A stretch of DNA of 64,000 nt from Roseicyclus mahoneyensis (GTDB lineage: Bacteria; Pseudomonadota; Alphaproteobacteria; Rhodobacterales; Rhodobacteraceae): contig NZ_QGGW01000008.1 in the NCBI RefSeq assembly GCF_003148775.1, forward strand, positions 1 to 64,000. The letters are read 5' to 3'. Below are positions 61,955 to 64,000 of this stretch, in pieces. Position 1 is the stretch's first letter; each line of letters opens with the position of its first letter. The notes beneath the pieces are model-generated. The model had not been told where the DNA came from and did no database searches. It worked only from the letters and a program-made list of their open reading frames with translations. The position numbers and the translations under genes are program-made.

Positions 61955-64000
<2,046 letters not shown>

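Overview
The window is a 64 kb stretch of high-GC chromosome that reads as an alphaproteobacterium of the order Rhodobacterales (Paracoccaceae/Roseobacteraceae). This rests on gene content: mreBCD-mrdA-rodA followed by ghrA, a tandem glycine riboswitch before gcvTHP, an FeS-type bacterial photolyase, a DUF1523 protein and monomeric NADP isocitrate dehydrogenase. It also rests on copies of an intergenic element (CCTCCGG...ATATTTTTG...AAGATG) that I associate with this group. The assignment is inference; no rRNA gene is present.

Layout. 1-2.6 kb is a scarred region: the end of scoA, a scoB with an internal in-frame deletion, the right end of an IS66-family element, and a TniQ-like gene fragment with an amber codon. 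2.6-7.7 kb is a three-gene phosphorelay operon (Hpt, a receiver fused to a ten-helix DMT/EamA-like membrane domain, and a cytosolic GAF hybrid kinase). 8.5-12.7 kb holds glycerol 3-phosphate catabolism (glpR divergent from glpD-glpK). 12.7-16.8 kb holds a tripartite tricarboxylate transporter (tctCBA) and a universal stress protein. 17-20.4 kb has tRNA-Gln and a capsule export cluster kpsT-kpsE-kdsA without kpsM. 20.6-22 kb has a uracil-DNA glycosylase family gene and sseB.

22.2-28.8 kb is the rod-shape operon mreB-mreC-mreD-mrdA-rodA-ghrA. 29-30.8 kb is leuA with a leucine-rich leader peptide; the leader Leu codons contain an 8-nt perfect complement of the leuA ribosome binding site, suggesting translational attenuation. 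30.9-38.1 kb is mixed housekeeping: SDR, FeS photolyase, 2OG oxygenase, wrbA, MBL hydrolase, zincin, a short-type gltX and a gamma-glutamylcyclotransferase-like gene. 38.2-42.9 kb is the glycine riboswitch and gcvT-gcvH-gcvP.

43-56.5 kb carries many small or single genes: DUF4329, a geranylgeranyl-reductase family flavoprotein, trxC, DUF2892, a TupA-like ATP-grasp, ettA, nadD, a Tat-exported PBP4, a cupin, a secreted-protein pseudogene with two in-frame ambers, a solo peptide-type binding protein and an M20 deacylase. 56.6-61.8 kb holds two membrane proteins, deoC with a two-domain aldehyde dehydrogenase (deoxyribose 5-phosphate to acetaldehyde to acetate), and rpe. The window ends inside icd.

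The most original signals are the receiver-transporter fusion in a phosphorelay that encodes no DNA-binding regulator, and the leuA leader with its anti-ribosome-binding-site complement. No CRISPR array, intact prophage or rRNA operon is visible.
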